Shown in pieces: positions 1-8,849 of a stretch of DNA of 64,000 nt. How positions within the stretch are numbered: position 1 is the first letter of the stretch; every line of letters starts with the position of its first letter. The DNA comes from Micromonospora echinospora. GTDB taxonomy: Bacteria; Actinomycetota; Actinomycetes; Mycobacteriales; Micromonosporaceae. The notes under the pieces were generated by a model that saw only the letters and a list, made by a program, of their open reading frames with translations, ran no database searches and was not told the DNA's origin. A program made the translations under genes and the position numbers. Where the stretch lies: positions 5,905,001-5,969,000 of the forward strand of contig NZ_LT607413.1 of assembly GCF_900091495.1 (NCBI RefSeq). The letters are read 5' to 3'.

Positions 1-53
1 CCGCCGCCGTGGGTGCGGTCGGCCTCCATGCCCTGAAGGTCCAGAAGCGTCAT
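1..53 (-). CDS. Class III lanthipeptide precursor, N-terminal leader only (cut by window edge)
   Basis: Only the first 17 codons are inside the window. The peptide begins MTLLDLQGMEADRTHGGG, which closely follows the leader of SapB-type class III lanthipeptide precursors (RamS begins MNLFDLQSME); the LDLQ box is what LanKC enzymes recognise in this class. The ATG overlaps the TGA of the upstream LanKC gene (ATGA), and a strong GGGAGGTG ribosome site lies about 8 bases before it. The order synthetase then precursor, translationally coupled, supports a substrate-enzyme pair. The core with its Ser/Thr/Cys residues lies outside the window, so the ring pattern cannot be judged. Confidence 0.85.
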   Translation of the reverse strand, partial: MTLLDLQGMEADRTHGG

Positions 54-2704
54 GTCAAATCACCTCCCCCCGAGGTCTCGGTCGTCAGGCTCGCCCCCGT
101 TGGTGAGGGGAGTTCGGGTGCGCCGGCCAGCGGCGCGAGGAAGGGCAGCGTCAGCGGTTCGTCGTGCCGCGCCGCGCCCAGGGCGAACAGCACACCGGCG
201 GTGCCGGTGGCGAGGTCCATCGAGAGCCGCAGCAGCTTCTCGCCGGGGAAGGCCACCCCGTCGGCGTACGGCATGGCGTGCCAGGCCAGCCGCCGCAGCT
301 GCGCGTCGAGTTCCTGCCGCTGCTCGGGCGTGCGGGCGGTCGCCGCGAGGTAGGCGACGATTCCCGCCCGGCCCGCGAAGAGGCCGCTCTGCGCGTACAT
401 CGGGGACCGGGCCGCCTGGTACGCCGCAGCGCTCGCCCGGGCGAACCCGTCGTCGTGGCGGTGCGTCAGGTACTGGTCGATGGCCAGCCCCACACCGACG
501 CCGCCCTGTCCGAGGTAGGGCATGGTCCGCCAGCCCTCGTTGACCTCAAGGGCGCCGTTCGGGCGTACCACGCACCGACGCAGGTCCTGGCGCAGGGCCG
601 TGGCGGCGTGCTCCAGCAGCGTCGCGTCCCCGGTCAGCTCGTACAGGCGCACCAGCATCAGCGCCGGCCCGCTCCGACCGCGCAGCAGCCCGGCGTACGG
701 GTGCACACCACCGCTGATGTCCGGTCCGGGGTCGTCGGCGAGCCGGTCGACCACCCGTTCGGCGGCCTGCCACGCGGCGTCGCGCAGCCCGGACTCCCCG
801 GTGCGTCCGGCCAGGTCGGCCAGGTTGAGCGCCACTCCTGACAGGCCACTGAGCAGGCTGTGGTCCAGCCGGTCCCAGGGCTCCCGGAGGCAGATCTCGA
901 CCACGTCCAGCGCGTCCTGCCGGCGGCCTAGCCGCTCCAGCGCGTACGCGACCCCGTGCAGCCCGTCGTAGAAGCCGAGCCGGGTGCCGGAGACCGGGTT
1001 CTTCGCCCGCCGGACCAGCCACTCCTCGTGTTCCGGCCGGCGGCCCGCCCCGGTCTGCGCCAGGGTGTGCAGCACCCCGGCCGCGCCGTACGCGAGGTTG
1101 AGCCCGCCGCTGCGGAACTGCTCGATGTCACCGGGGAAGAGCCGGTCGTTCCGGTCCGGGGTGGCGCTGGCGAGGATCGCCCGGGCGAGCCGGTCCCGGA
1201 CGGTCGGCCAGTCGTCGGCGGCCAGGTCCGGCACGGGCACGCCGGTCGGTACGGAGCCGGCGCCGGTCGCACCCGTCGCGTCGGACCCGGTCTCCGCGGC
1301 GAACGCGGCGGTGATCTCGTCGACCGCCGGGTCGAGGAAGGAGCGGGGGACCGGGAAGTTCTCGGCGATGACGTCGGCCAGGTGCGCGGCCTTCGCCGGG
1401 GAGAGCCGGACCAGCTGGGTCAACGGGAGGAACAGCGCCAGGCGGAGGCAGGCCAGGGCGTACCGGTCGGCGGCCTTGCCCCGGACGTGGCGGGGCGCGG
1501 CGAAACCCTGGTTACGCAGGCCCGGCCGGTGGCTGTCGTCCTCGGCGGCGGCGACCTCGAAGTCGATGAGGGCGATCCGGTCGTCCGGTCGCACCATGAT
1601 GTTGGACATGTGCAGGTCGCCGTAGACCACGCCCCGGTCGTGGATCGCCTGCACGGCGGTCTCGACCTGGGTGTAGACGTCCCGCGCCCACCGGGTGTAC
1701 GCCGCCAGCTTCTCCTCGGTGGCGTCGGCGACGACCAGCGGGTGCCGGTTGGCGAGCACCTTGTTCAGCGGGCGTCCCTCGACGAACTCCAGCGCGAGGA
1801 ACCGGTGCTCGCCGAGGGTGAACTCGTCGTGCAGCCGGGGCAGCTGCGGCAGGTCGGCGAGCCGGCGCAGCATCGCCGCCTCCCGCTCCAGCCGGGCGAC
1901 CGCGTCGGTTCCGTCGGAGTCCAGGCCGGCCAGGGGGCGGGCCTCCTTGAGCACCACCTGCGCGTCGTCGCGGGTGTCCCGCCCCACGTAGAGGCCGCCG
2001 CCGTTGGAGAAGTGGATGACCTTCTCGATCCGGTAGGGCACCTCGTTGGTGCTGGTCGCGCTCCGGGCGGCCAGGTGCGGGGCGAGGAAGTCGGGCAGGG
2101 TCACCCAGGACGGCACGTGGAAGACCGGGTCGCGCCGGTCCGGCACCAGGGTGCCGGTGTCGTCGGCGATCGCCGGGACGGTCTGCCCGTCCGGGGTGAG
2201 GCAGTAGCGGGCGGTGAATCCGCCGTAGCGGACGTACACCGGGCCGGTGCCGTAGCGCAGGTCGCTGAGGATGTACGGGCCGGTCTCGCCGACGAGCAGC
2301 TCGTCGAGCTCCTTGCAGGCCAGTTCCAGTTCCGCCTCGTCACGCGGGTAGATGGTGACGAACTTGCCGCTGGCGGCGCGGGGGGCGTACTTCGAGTTGC
2401 GCAGCAGGACGATGCGCGGGCTGCGGAGGAACTTGAACGCCAGGCCACGCGGCACGCAGTACGACCAGACCGCGTCGAGCACTCGCTCGGCGTTGTCGAC
2501 ACCGGCCGAGACGTGGATCTTCCAGCCCTGCGGGGGCAGCGAGCCGCCCTCCGGGGCGTAGTTCATCCAGTCGCTGGTGGCGTCGGAGGTCCAGCCGTCC
2601 GGGGTGGGACGCCCGGTCACGAAGGTGTGCCCGTCGGTGGCGTTGCCGAGGGAGTCGTAGAACAACCGGTCCGTGACACAGAAGCTGTCGTAGCGCTCGT
2701 CCAC
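50..2704 (-). CDS. Class III lanthipeptide synthetase LanKC (lyase-kinase-cyclase)
   Basis: This 884-residue protein has the three-part layout of class III LanKC enzymes, which phosphorylate Ser/Thr of a precursor, eliminate phosphate and form lanthionine or labionin rings. Residues about 1-200 form the lyase region. About 215-470 form a protein kinase domain with the catalytic GDLHMSN loop near residue 362 and a DFE metal-binding triplet near 380 (DFG in most kinases). About 510-870 form a LanC-like toroid with repeated GxxG(V/I)A segments. The Cys-His-Gly zinc motif of class I, II and IV cyclases is absent, which is typical of class III. The GTG at 2704 was chosen because a full GGAAGGAGGT site lies 6 bases upstream; an in-frame start 51 bases earlier has none. 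The stop overlaps the start of the precursor gene. Confidence 0.93.
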   Translation of the reverse strand: MDERYDSFCVTDRLFYDSLGNATDGHTFVTGRPTPDGWTSDATSDWMNYAPEGGSLPPQGWKIHVSAGVDNAERVLDAVWSYCVPRGLAFKFLRSPRIVLLRNSKYAPRAASGKFVTIYPRDEAELELACKELDELLVGETGPYILSDLRYGTGPVYVRYGGFTARYCLTPDGQTVPAIADDTGTLVPDRRDPVFHVPSWVTLPDFLAPHLAARSATSTNEVPYRIEKVIHFSNGGGLYVGRDTRDDAQVVLKEARPLAGLDSDGTDAVARLEREAAMLRRLADLPQLPRLHDEFTLGEHRFLALEFVEGRPLNKVLANRHPLVVADATEEKLAAYTRWARDVYTQVETAVQAIHDRGVVYGDLHMSNIMVRPDDRIALIDFEVAAAEDDSHRPGLRNQGFAAPRHVRGKAADRYALACLRLALFLPLTQLVRLSPAKAAHLADVIAENFPVPRSFLDPAVDEITAAFAAETGSDATGATGAGSVPTGVPVPDLAADDWPTVRDRLARAILASATPDRNDRLFPGDIEQFRSGGLNLAYGAAGVLHTLAQTGAGRRPEHEEWLVRRAKNPVSGTRLGFYDGLHGVAYALERLGRRQDALDVVEICLREPWDRLDHSLLSGLSGVALNLADLAGRTGESGLRDAAWQAAERVVDRLADDPGPDISGGVHPYAGLLRGRSGPALMLVRLYELTGDATLLEHAATALRQDLRRCVVRPNGALEVNEGWRTMPYLGQGGVGVGLAIDQYLTHRHDDGFARASAAAYQAARSPMYAQSGLFAGRAGIVAYLAATARTPEQRQELDAQLRRLAWHAMPYADGVAFPGEKLLRLSMDLATGTAGVLFALGAARHDEPLTLPFLAPLAGAPELPSPTGASLTTETSGGGDLT

Positions 2705-2817
2705 CGTCTGACCTCCTTCCGTGTCCCGGGCCGGTCCTCGTTTCCGGCGATGCAATGAGTCTCGTGGACGGGACAGTGTCGGTTCCAGTGCGCTTAGTCA
2801 CGACGCCGGGTGCGCAG

Positions 2818-2858
2818 CGCACGGGTACTCATGACAAAAGTCAGACGACACCCGTGCG
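2818..2858. promoter_or_regulatory. Nested palindromes upstream of the LanKC operon, candidate operator
   Basis: Two inverted repeats share a centre near 2838. The inner one is TGAC-AAAA-GTCA at 2832-2843. The outer arms are CGCACGGGT (2818-2826) and ACCCGTGCG (2850-2858). They lie about 115-155 bases upstream of the LanKC GTG, between it and the kynureninase terminator. Gapped palindromes of this shape are typical of LuxR-type response-regulator sites, but I cannot name the regulator. A structural role in RNA is an alternative. Confidence 0.4.
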
Positions 2859-2866
2859 ACACGCAG

Positions 2867-2896
2867 GAGCCGCCCGGCGCGGACGCCGGGCGGCTC
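2867..2896 (-). terminator. Hairpin terminator of kynureninase
   Basis: A perfect 13-bp stem, GAGCCGCCCGGCG with its complement, closes a 4-base CGGA loop. It begins 24 bases beyond the kynureninase stop. There is no immediate T-run, which is common for actinobacterial terminators. It separates kynureninase from the LanKC operon, both on the minus strand. Confidence 0.75.
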
Positions 2897-2920
2897 GGAT
2901 GGTCGGGGTGTCGTCGCAGG

Positions 2921-4183
2921 TCAGGTGACCCGTGGCGGCTCCACCGGGAGGTGTTCGTGTCCGCCGCGCGTCACCAGGTCGCGCAGCCGTTCCATGCCGT
3001 CCCAGACGTCGACGTAGCGGGTGTAGAGAGGGGCGGGGCCGAGCCGCAGACGGTCGGGCACCCGGAAGTCACCCACCACCTTCGCCTCGCTGATGAGTGC
3101 CTGGGAGATCCGCAGCGCGTCCGGGTGGGCCAGGCAGATGTGGCTGCCCCGGCGCTGCGGGTCGCGCGGCGAGGCCAGCGTGAAACCGAGCGGCGTGAGC
3201 CAGGCGTCGGCGAGCTCCACCATCAACTCGCCGAGGCCGACGCCCTTGGCGCGTACCTGGTCGATGCCCGCCTCGGCGAACACGTCCAGCGCCGGGTCGA
3301 GGGCGGCCAGCGACAGGATCGGCGGGGTGCCGACCAGGAACCGGTCGATGTCCGGGGCGGGGTCGTACTCCGCTCCCATCCGGAACTGGTCGCGCTGGCC
3401 GAACCAGCCCCAGATCGGCTGGCGCAGCCGGGCCTGCAACTCCTCGCGGACGTAGAGGAAGGCCGGGGCGCCCGGGCCGCCGTTGAGGTACTTGTAGGTG
3501 CAGCCGACGGCGAGGTCCGCGCCGGAGGCGGTCAGATCGACGGGCACCGACCCGGCCGCGTGCGACAGGTCCCACAGGACGTACGCCCCGACCTCGCGGG
3601 CCGCCGCGTTCACCGCGGCCAGGTCGAGCAGGGTGCCGGAGCGGTAGGAGACCGCCGAGAGCACGACCAGCGCCACCTGGTCGTCCAGGGCCCGGCGGAC
3701 GTCGTCCGGGTCGAGCCCCTCGTCGAGGTGCGAGGCGATGGTCCGCACGGTGAGGCCCCGCTGCGCGGCGAGCCCCTGGAGGAGGTACCGGTCGGTGGGG
3801 AACTCCTCGGCGTCGACCAGGATGGTGTGCCGGCCGGGGTTGGCGTCCAGCGCGGCGGCGGCGAGCTTGTAGAGGTTCACCGACGTCGAGTCGGAGACGA
3901 CCACCTCGCCGGGACGCGCGCCGAGCACGTGCGCGGCGAGCCGGTCGCCGAGCCGGCGACCCCAGTCGATCCAGGTCGACCAGGAGCGGACCAACTCCGT
4001 GCCCCAGTCCTGCCAGGCGAGTCGGGCCAGGGCGTCCGGTGTCGCCGCCGGGAGCCGTCCCAGGGAGTTGCCGTCGAGGTAGACCAGCTCCGGGTCGGTG
4101 ATCACGAAGCGGTCGCGCAACCCGGCGAGGACGTCGGCCGCGTCCCGTTCCTCGGCCGCCCGACGGGACAGGTCCCCACGCAT
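2921..4183 (-). CDS. kynU: Kynureninase
   Basis: This 420-residue fold-type I PLP enzyme hydrolyses L-kynurenine (or 3-hydroxykynurenine) to anthranilate (or 3-hydroxyanthranilate) and alanine in tryptophan breakdown. The N-terminus has the family motif YLDGNSLG near residue 40, and the PLP lysine lies in CTYKYLNGGPGAPAF. Length matches the family. The ATG at 4183 has a GAGGGGAG site about 7 bases upstream; the longer open frame beyond it is not needed. No other kyn genes are adjacent, so its role (catabolism, or anthranilate supply for a secondary metabolite) is open. It is divergent from the carboxypeptidase gene at 4334. Confidence 0.93.
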   Translation of the reverse strand: MRGDLSRRAAEERDAADVLAGLRDRFVITDPELVYLDGNSLGRLPAATPDALARLAWQDWGTELVRSWSTWIDWGRRLGDRLAAHVLGARPGEVVVSDSTSVNLYKLAAAALDANPGRHTILVDAEEFPTDRYLLQGLAAQRGLTVRTIASHLDEGLDPDDVRRALDDQVALVVLSAVSYRSGTLLDLAAVNAAAREVGAYVLWDLSHAAGSVPVDLTASGADLAVGCTYKYLNGGPGAPAFLYVREELQARLRQPIWGWFGQRDQFRMGAEYDPAPDIDRFLVGTPPILSLAALDPALDVFAEAGIDQVRAKGVGLGELMVELADAWLTPLGFTLASPRDPQRRGSHICLAHPDALRISQALISEAKVVGDFRVPDRLRLGPAPLYTRYVDVWDGMERLRDLVTRGGHEHLPVEPPRVT

Positions 4184-4333
4184 CGTCCGCTCCCCTCGTC
4201 CACGCCACGAGCCGGGCCACCATAACCGATCGACCGGCGACGTCCGCCGAGGCCATCCGCGCGGCGACCCGGGGCGCGGTCGCCCGGCGGGTAGCCGCTC
4301 CCGGCCGCCGACGTCCCGGTAACCTGCTGGTCC

Positions 4334-5623
4334 ATGACCGGATCGGCGACGCGGGGCGCGGCAGCCGTCGTCGGGGCCCTCGTCCTCGGCGTCGCCACGG
4401 CGGTCCCGGTGCCCGCCGCCGGGGCGGCCTCCACGCCGACTGCCGCCCTGCCGAGCGCCACCGGACGGCCCGTCGGGGCCGGAGCCCCGCCGCCAGCGGT
4501 GCCGTGCCCGAGGCAGCCCGCCCCGGCGGTCTCCCGGCCACCCCGACCGGTGCCGCCGCCGGTCGCGCCGGCCGAGCGGGCCGTGGGCGGGACGGCGCTG
4601 GCCACCTCCGGGCTGGTCGTACCGGCCGGGTCGTCGCCGCCACCGAGGGTGACCGCCACCTCCTGGCTGGTCGCGGACCTGGACACCGGGGCGGTGCTGG
4701 GCGGGTGCGGCCCGCACGAGCCGGGCACCCCGGCGAGCGTGCAGAAGCTGCTGCTCGCGGCCACGCTGCTGCCCAGCCTGGACCCGCGGCGGGTGGTCAC
4801 GGTGACCCGCGCCGACCTCGACATCGAGCCGGGCAGTTCGGCGGTCGGGCTGGTCGAGGGCGGCCGTTACCCGGTCGAACTGCTCTGGCTCGGACTGCTG
4901 CTCCAGTCCGGCAACGACACCGCCAACGTGCTCGCCCGGCTGGGCGGCGGCGCGCAGGGCGCGGCCGGCGGGGTCCGCGCGATGAACGAGCGGGCCCACC
5001 GGCTCGGCGCGTACCAGACCCGCGCGGTGACCCCGTCCGGACTGGACGGCCCCGGCCAATTCACCAGCGCGTACGACCTGGCGCTGATCGCCCGGGTCTG
5101 CTTCGCCGACCCGACGTTCCGGCGGTACGCGCTCACCCGGCAGGCCCAGGTCCCGGCTCAGGGGCGGCTGGCGCGGGGCTTCCAGATCCAGAACGAGAAC
5201 CCGCTCGTGGACCGCTATCCGGGGGCGCTCGGCGGCAAGACCGGCTTCACCGACCTGGCCCGGCACACCTACGTCGGCGCGGCCGAGCGCGACGGTCGCC
5301 GGCTCGTCGTGACGTTGCTCGGGGCCGAGCCCCGGCCGCTGCGCGGCTGGCAGCAGGGGGCCGCGCTGCTCGACTGGGGGTTCTCGCTGCCCCGGAACGC
5401 CACGGTCGGCCGTCTGGTCGACCCGGGCGAGCCGGTGCCCGGTGCCACGCCGGCCGGTGTCCCGGCCACCGCCCCGGCCGTCGCCGCCGCTCCTGCCGCA
5501 GGCACGTCGGGCGGGTTCCGGTGGCCGGGTGTGGCGGGGGTCGGCCTGGCGCTGCTCGGGGCGATTCTGGCCGTCGTGACGCTGCGCCGTCGCCGGGGTG
5601 ACCGGACGTCCGCCGACGGGTGA
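4334..5623 (+). CDS. D-alanyl-D-alanine carboxypeptidase (DacA/PBP5 type, peptidase S11)
   Basis: This 429-residue exported enzyme trims the terminal D-alanine from peptidoglycan stem peptides. The N-terminus is a signal sequence followed by a Pro/Ala-rich stretch to about residue 110. All three penicillin-binding motifs are present: SVQK with the nucleophile near residue 135, SGN near 193 and KTG near 302. A C-terminal hydrophobic helix ending in RRRRGDR is a likely membrane anchor with the catalytic domain outside. The gene is divergent from kynureninase and converges on the BON gene 12 bases away. Confidence 0.93.
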   Translation: MTGSATRGAAAVVGALVLGVATAVPVPAAGAASTPTAALPSATGRPVGAGAPPPAVPCPRQPAPAVSRPPRPVPPPVAPAERAVGGTALATSGLVVPAGSSPPPRVTATSWLVADLDTGAVLGGCGPHEPGTPASVQKLLLAATLLPSLDPRRVVTVTRADLDIEPGSSAVGLVEGGRYPVELLWLGLLLQSGNDTANVLARLGGGAQGAAGGVRAMNERAHRLGAYQTRAVTPSGLDGPGQFTSAYDLALIARVCFADPTFRRYALTRQAQVPAQGRLARGFQIQNENPLVDRYPGALGGKTGFTDLARHTYVGAAERDGRRLVVTLLGAEPRPLRGWQQGAALLDWGFSLPRNATVGRLVDPGEPVPGATPAGVPATAPAVAAAPAAGTSGGFRWPGVAGVGLALLGAILAVVTLRRRRGDRTSADG

Positions 5624-5635
5624 CCCGGGGCGCGG

Positions 5636-5935
5636 TCAGCGTCGTGGTCGCTGCCGGTTGGTGAGCCGGAGGGTGTTGCAGACGTCGGCGACGCCGTGGA
5701 CGCCCCAGGCCAGTTCCCCGGCGGTGAGCCGGACGTCCGGACTCTCCACGGTGCCGCCGAGGATGACCACCCGGTTCTGCACCTCGACGACGATCCGCTG
5801 ACGGCGGGTGAGCCGGTTGCCGTTGAGCCGTTGCGTCACCTCGGCGGCGATGCGCCTGTCGTCGTTCCCCGGTGGCGTCGGGGACGGCTCGGAGGGACGG
5901 GCGTCGTCGTCGGGGAACGGCCAGGGCAGGACCAC
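5636..5935 (-). CDS. BON-domain protein
   Basis: This small protein of 99 residues has an acidic, proline-rich N-terminus (about 1-25) followed by one BON domain with the characteristic VVILGGTVES strand. BON domains bind phospholipid or act in osmotic and envelope stress proteins; no signal peptide is seen here. The GTG at 5935 has an AAGGAG site 7 bases upstream. It sits just downstream of the STAS-domain gene on the same strand (59-base gap), so the two may be co-transcribed. Confidence 0.75.
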   Translation of the reverse strand: MVLPWPFPDDDARPSEPSPTPPGNDDRRIAAEVTQRLNGNRLTRRQRIVVEVQNRVVILGGTVESPDVRLTAGELAWGVHGVADVCNTLRLTNRQRPRR

Positions 5936-5993
5936 GGGACTGCTCCTTGTGGACGGGTGGGGACGGGCGGGTGGTGGTTGCCGCCGGTCCGGG

Positions 5994-6611
5994 TCAGGGG
6001 TGCCCGCACGGCACCGCCGCCCGCCCTGCGGGGGAGGAGGTGGACCGGAGGCCGGCCAGGTGGGCCACCGCCTCGTCCCGGCTGGCGAAGGTCGGGACGA
6101 CGGTGTCCAGCCGCATGGTGCGCAGGACGGCGCGGACGAACGCCGACGGGGCGGCGAGGCAGAGCGTGGCACCCCGCTCGCGGGCCTCCCGTTGGGCCCG
6201 GACCAGCAGGCCCAGGCCGGTGGAGTCGACGAGGTGCACCCGACTCAGGTCCACCACCACGTCGCCGCCCATGTCCGCGGCGTGGCGCAGGGCGGCGCGG
6301 AGGGTGTCGCCGGTGTCCAGGTCGACGTCGCCGGTGGAGGTGACGACCGTGACGTCCTCGACATGGTCGATGCCCAGGACGCCACCGGGGCCGTGGGCGT
6401 CGCAGCCCGTCCGCTCGTCGGCCCCGGGCAGCAGGCTGCAGTGCGGGCAGCGGTGCGGCCCGGAGGCGAACGGCGAACCCGTCCAGCCGAGGTCGGTGAC
6501 CAGCGTCCAGACGACCTCGGCGTCGGGCAGCACGCAGGCGAGCCCGGTGGTGGACTCGCCACAGGTGTCGCAGATCAGAGTCATCAGCCGGTCTTCGGAC
6601 ACTACGGTCAT
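5994..6611 (-). CDS. STAS-domain protein with N-terminal zinc-ribbon-like region
   Basis: The 205-residue product has two parts. Residues about 10-65 contain CDTC and CPHC pairs that could bind zinc. Residues about 95-195 form a STAS domain, the fold of anti-sigma-factor antagonists such as SpoIIAA, with the motif HLVDSTGLGLLV in which the Ser is the usual phosphorylation site. Such proteins release sigma factors by binding anti-sigma kinases. No partner kinase gene is adjacent. The ATG follows a GGAGGAG site by 11 bases. The cysteine-rich part is unusual for a simple antagonist. Confidence 0.82.
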   Translation of the reverse strand: MTVVSEDRLMTLICDTCGESTTGLACVLPDAEVVWTLVTDLGWTGSPFASGPHRCPHCSLLPGADERTGCDAHGPGGVLGIDHVEDVTVVTSTGDVDLDTGDTLRAALRHAADMGGDVVVDLSRVHLVDSTGLGLLVRAQREARERGATLCLAAPSAFVRAVLRTMRLDTVVPTFASRDEAVAHLAGLRSTSSPAGRAAVPCGHP

Positions 6612-6848
6612 CCTGCTGTCGTCTCCTCCGGATCGGGGTGCGGGCACCGACCACCCCACCCTGCCGCCGGGGATTGGCGACCTCCGCGCGGATCCATGAC
6701 AGTTCCGTGACGATCCGCCCTCGCCGCCGCCCGGCCGAACGGTCGATCTATTGACATGTGTCACTGCCGTGGCAAGATTGCCAGATCCACGCCGAACAGG
6801 CTCCACCATCCGGGGAAACCCGACGGTCCGGCGAAGGCGGGAACGGTT

Positions 6849-7808
6849 GTGCAGGTGACAGCGGCGTACCGGACGATGCTGCGGATCCGGGTCCTCGAGG
6901 AGAGGATCATCGAGTCCGCCAACCGGGGTGAGATCGTGGGCTTCGTGCACCCGTACACCGGGCAGGAGGCGGTCGCGGCCGGGGTGCTCGCGGCCCGCCG
7001 TCCGGACGAGTGGGTGGTCAGCTTCTACCGCTGTCACGGGCACGCGGTGGCCGCCGGCCTACCGCTGGACGGGATCGTCCGGGAGATCCTCGGGCGCGCG
7101 GGCGGCCTCTGCGGGGGCAAGGGCGGCTCGATGCACCTGGCCGACCGGTCCCGCCACTTCCTCGGTGCCAGCTCGATCGTCGGCAGCCAGCTCTCCATCG
7201 CCGCCGGGGTGGCGATGGCGGAGAAGACCACCGGCGCCGGCCGGGCCACCGTGGTCTTCTGCGGTGACGGCGCGCTCGGCACCGGCGTCAGTTTCGAGAC
7301 CCTCACCATCGCGGCCACCCTCGGTCTGCCCCTCGTGCTGGTCTGCGAGGACAACGGCTGGCAGGACCACACCCGCAGCGACCTCGTCCGGCACCGGACC
7401 CCGACCGAACTGGTGGCCGGACTCGGCATCGACCACGTGGAGGTCGACGGCAACGACGTCGAGGCGGTCCACCGGGCCGCCGGGACGTTGCTGGCCCGGT
7501 GCCGGCGCGACCGCCGTCCCCAGGTGCTGGTGGCCCGTACCTACCTGCGGCACTACCACGCGCAGGTCGGTGGTGCCCGCCCCGCCGAGTACCGGCCGGC
7601 TGACGAGGTCGCGTACTGGCTGGCACGTGACCCGCTCGACATCGCCGCCGCCCGCGCCGACCTGACCGAGGACCGGCGGACCGGGCTCCACACGGAGACG
7701 GTCCGCGAGATCGACGAGGTCTTCGCCGCCGCGCTGGCCGCCCCACCACCGGATCCGGCGACGGCGGCCGGGAACGTCACCACGGAACCCGTGGCGGTGA
7801 CCCGGTGA
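6849..7808 (+). CDS. TPP-dependent 2-oxo acid dehydrogenase/acetoin dehydrogenase, E1 alpha subunit
   Basis: The 319-residue product matches E1 alpha subunits of pyruvate/acetoin dehydrogenases, which bind thiamine diphosphate and decarboxylate a 2-oxo acid. The TPP motif GDG begins near residue 139 and its Asn comes about 30 residues later (CEDNGW). RCHGHAVAAG near residue 65 and GGKGGSMH near 95 are family hallmarks. The GTG at 6849 gives the usual N-terminus; a longer frame starts at 6756 but adds unconserved sequence. The stop overlaps the start of E1 beta (GTGA). No E2 or E3 gene follows, so a free-standing carboligase or decarboxylase role is possible. Confidence 0.88.
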   Translation: MQVTAAYRTMLRIRVLEERIIESANRGEIVGFVHPYTGQEAVAAGVLAARRPDEWVVSFYRCHGHAVAAGLPLDGIVREILGRAGGLCGGKGGSMHLADRSRHFLGASSIVGSQLSIAAGVAMAEKTTGAGRATVVFCGDGALGTGVSFETLTIAATLGLPLVLVCEDNGWQDHTRSDLVRHRTPTELVAGLGIDHVEVDGNDVEAVHRAAGTLLARCRRDRRPQVLVARTYLRHYHAQVGGARPAEYRPADEVAYWLARDPLDIAAARADLTEDRRTGLHTETVREIDEVFAAALAAPPPDPATAAGNVTTEPVAVTR

Positions 7809-8797
7809 CCCGGCGTCACCCGGTGGGCACGGCCGTGCGGTCGGCGTTGACCGAACAACCCGACCTGCACATGTTCTGCACCTACCAGCAGCCCGACCTG
7901 GTCGACCTCTTCGGTCCCGACCGGATGGTCCGGCTGCCGATCGCCGAGAACGCGATGGTCGGTATGGCCGTCGGCATGGCGCTCGTCGGGCGGCGCGTCC
8001 TGGTCAGCATCGCCCGCGTCGCCTTCCTCTTCACTGCCTTCGACCCCCTGGTCAACCAGGCCACCAAGTGGCGGTACATGTCCGACGGGCAGTTCTCCGT
8101 GCCGTTGGTGATCCGGGGGCTGACCCGGGGCGACGAGCACCTCGGCGCGCAGCACGAGCACAGCGCCCACTCGATGCTCAGCCAGATCCCCGGCCTGGTC
8201 GTCGCCGTGCCGAGTTCGCCCAACTCGGCAGCCGGGCTGCTCGCCACCGCGCTGCGGCACCCCGACCCGGTCGTGGTGCTGGAGTCACCGCGTCTGTACA
8301 CGCCGGACTGGGCGGACCTGCCCGAACCGGAGGCCACCCCGGCGCCCCTGCCGTTCGGGGTGGCGGGCCGGGCCCTGGCCGGACGTGACCTGACCCTGGT
8401 CGGTATCGGCAACACGGTCGCGCTGTGCCTGCGCGCCGCCCGTCGGCTCGCCGGCCACGGACTGCGCTGCCAGGTGGTCGACCTGCGCACCGCCGCGCCG
8501 CTGGACCGGGACGGCACCGCCGGCCTGGTGGCCGGGGCGGGTCCGGTGGTGCTGGTGGACGAGGAACCCCGCGCCTCCTCCCTGCTCTGCGACCTCGGCC
8601 TGCACCTGGTCCAGGTGGGGGCGGTCGAACCGGACCGGCTGGCCTTCGTGTGCGGCGCGGCGGTGCCCGCTCCCGCCAGCCCGGTGCTGCTGGCGCCCCT
8701 GCTGCCGACGGTCGACGACGTCGTCGGGTCAGCGCTCGCCCTCACCCGGCGGCGGTACGCGGCCACGGGTGGGACGTCGACCGCCGGCTCGCACTGA
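7805..8797 (+). CDS. TPP-dependent 2-oxo acid dehydrogenase, E1 beta subunit
   Basis: This 330-residue partner of the upstream gene carries the transketolase-type pyrimidine-binding domain. IAENAMVGMAVGMAL holds the Glu that activates the TPP aminopyrimidine, GAQHEHSAHSML lies in the active-site loop, and a C-terminal transketolase domain follows. In this family alpha and beta form a heterotetramer. The GTG overlaps the stop of E1 alpha by four bases. The next gene is a class III aminotransferase. A set of E1 alpha, E1 beta and aminotransferase without E2/E3 suggests making an amino compound from a decarboxylated keto intermediate, which is inference only. Confidence 0.87.
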   Translation: MTRRHPVGTAVRSALTEQPDLHMFCTYQQPDLVDLFGPDRMVRLPIAENAMVGMAVGMALVGRRVLVSIARVAFLFTAFDPLVNQATKWRYMSDGQFSVPLVIRGLTRGDEHLGAQHEHSAHSMLSQIPGLVVAVPSSPNSAAGLLATALRHPDPVVVLESPRLYTPDWADLPEPEATPAPLPFGVAGRALAGRDLTLVGIGNTVALCLRAARRLAGHGLRCQVVDLRTAAPLDRDGTAGLVAGAGPVVLVDEEPRASSLLCDLGLHLVQVGAVEPDRLAFVCGAAVPAPASPVLLAPLLPTVDDVVGSALALTRRRYAATGGTSTAGSH

Positions 8798-8849
8798 CCG
8801 GCGTGGGCCGGGCGGCCCGCCGGGACCGGCACCAACTGGGAGGAACAGG

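Noticed and set aside
956..2758. 600-residue plus-strand open frame opposite LanKC
   Set aside because: It is an antisense shadow: low-complexity Arg/Gly/Val-rich sequence, no ribosome site, and the LanKC motifs are clear on the other strand.
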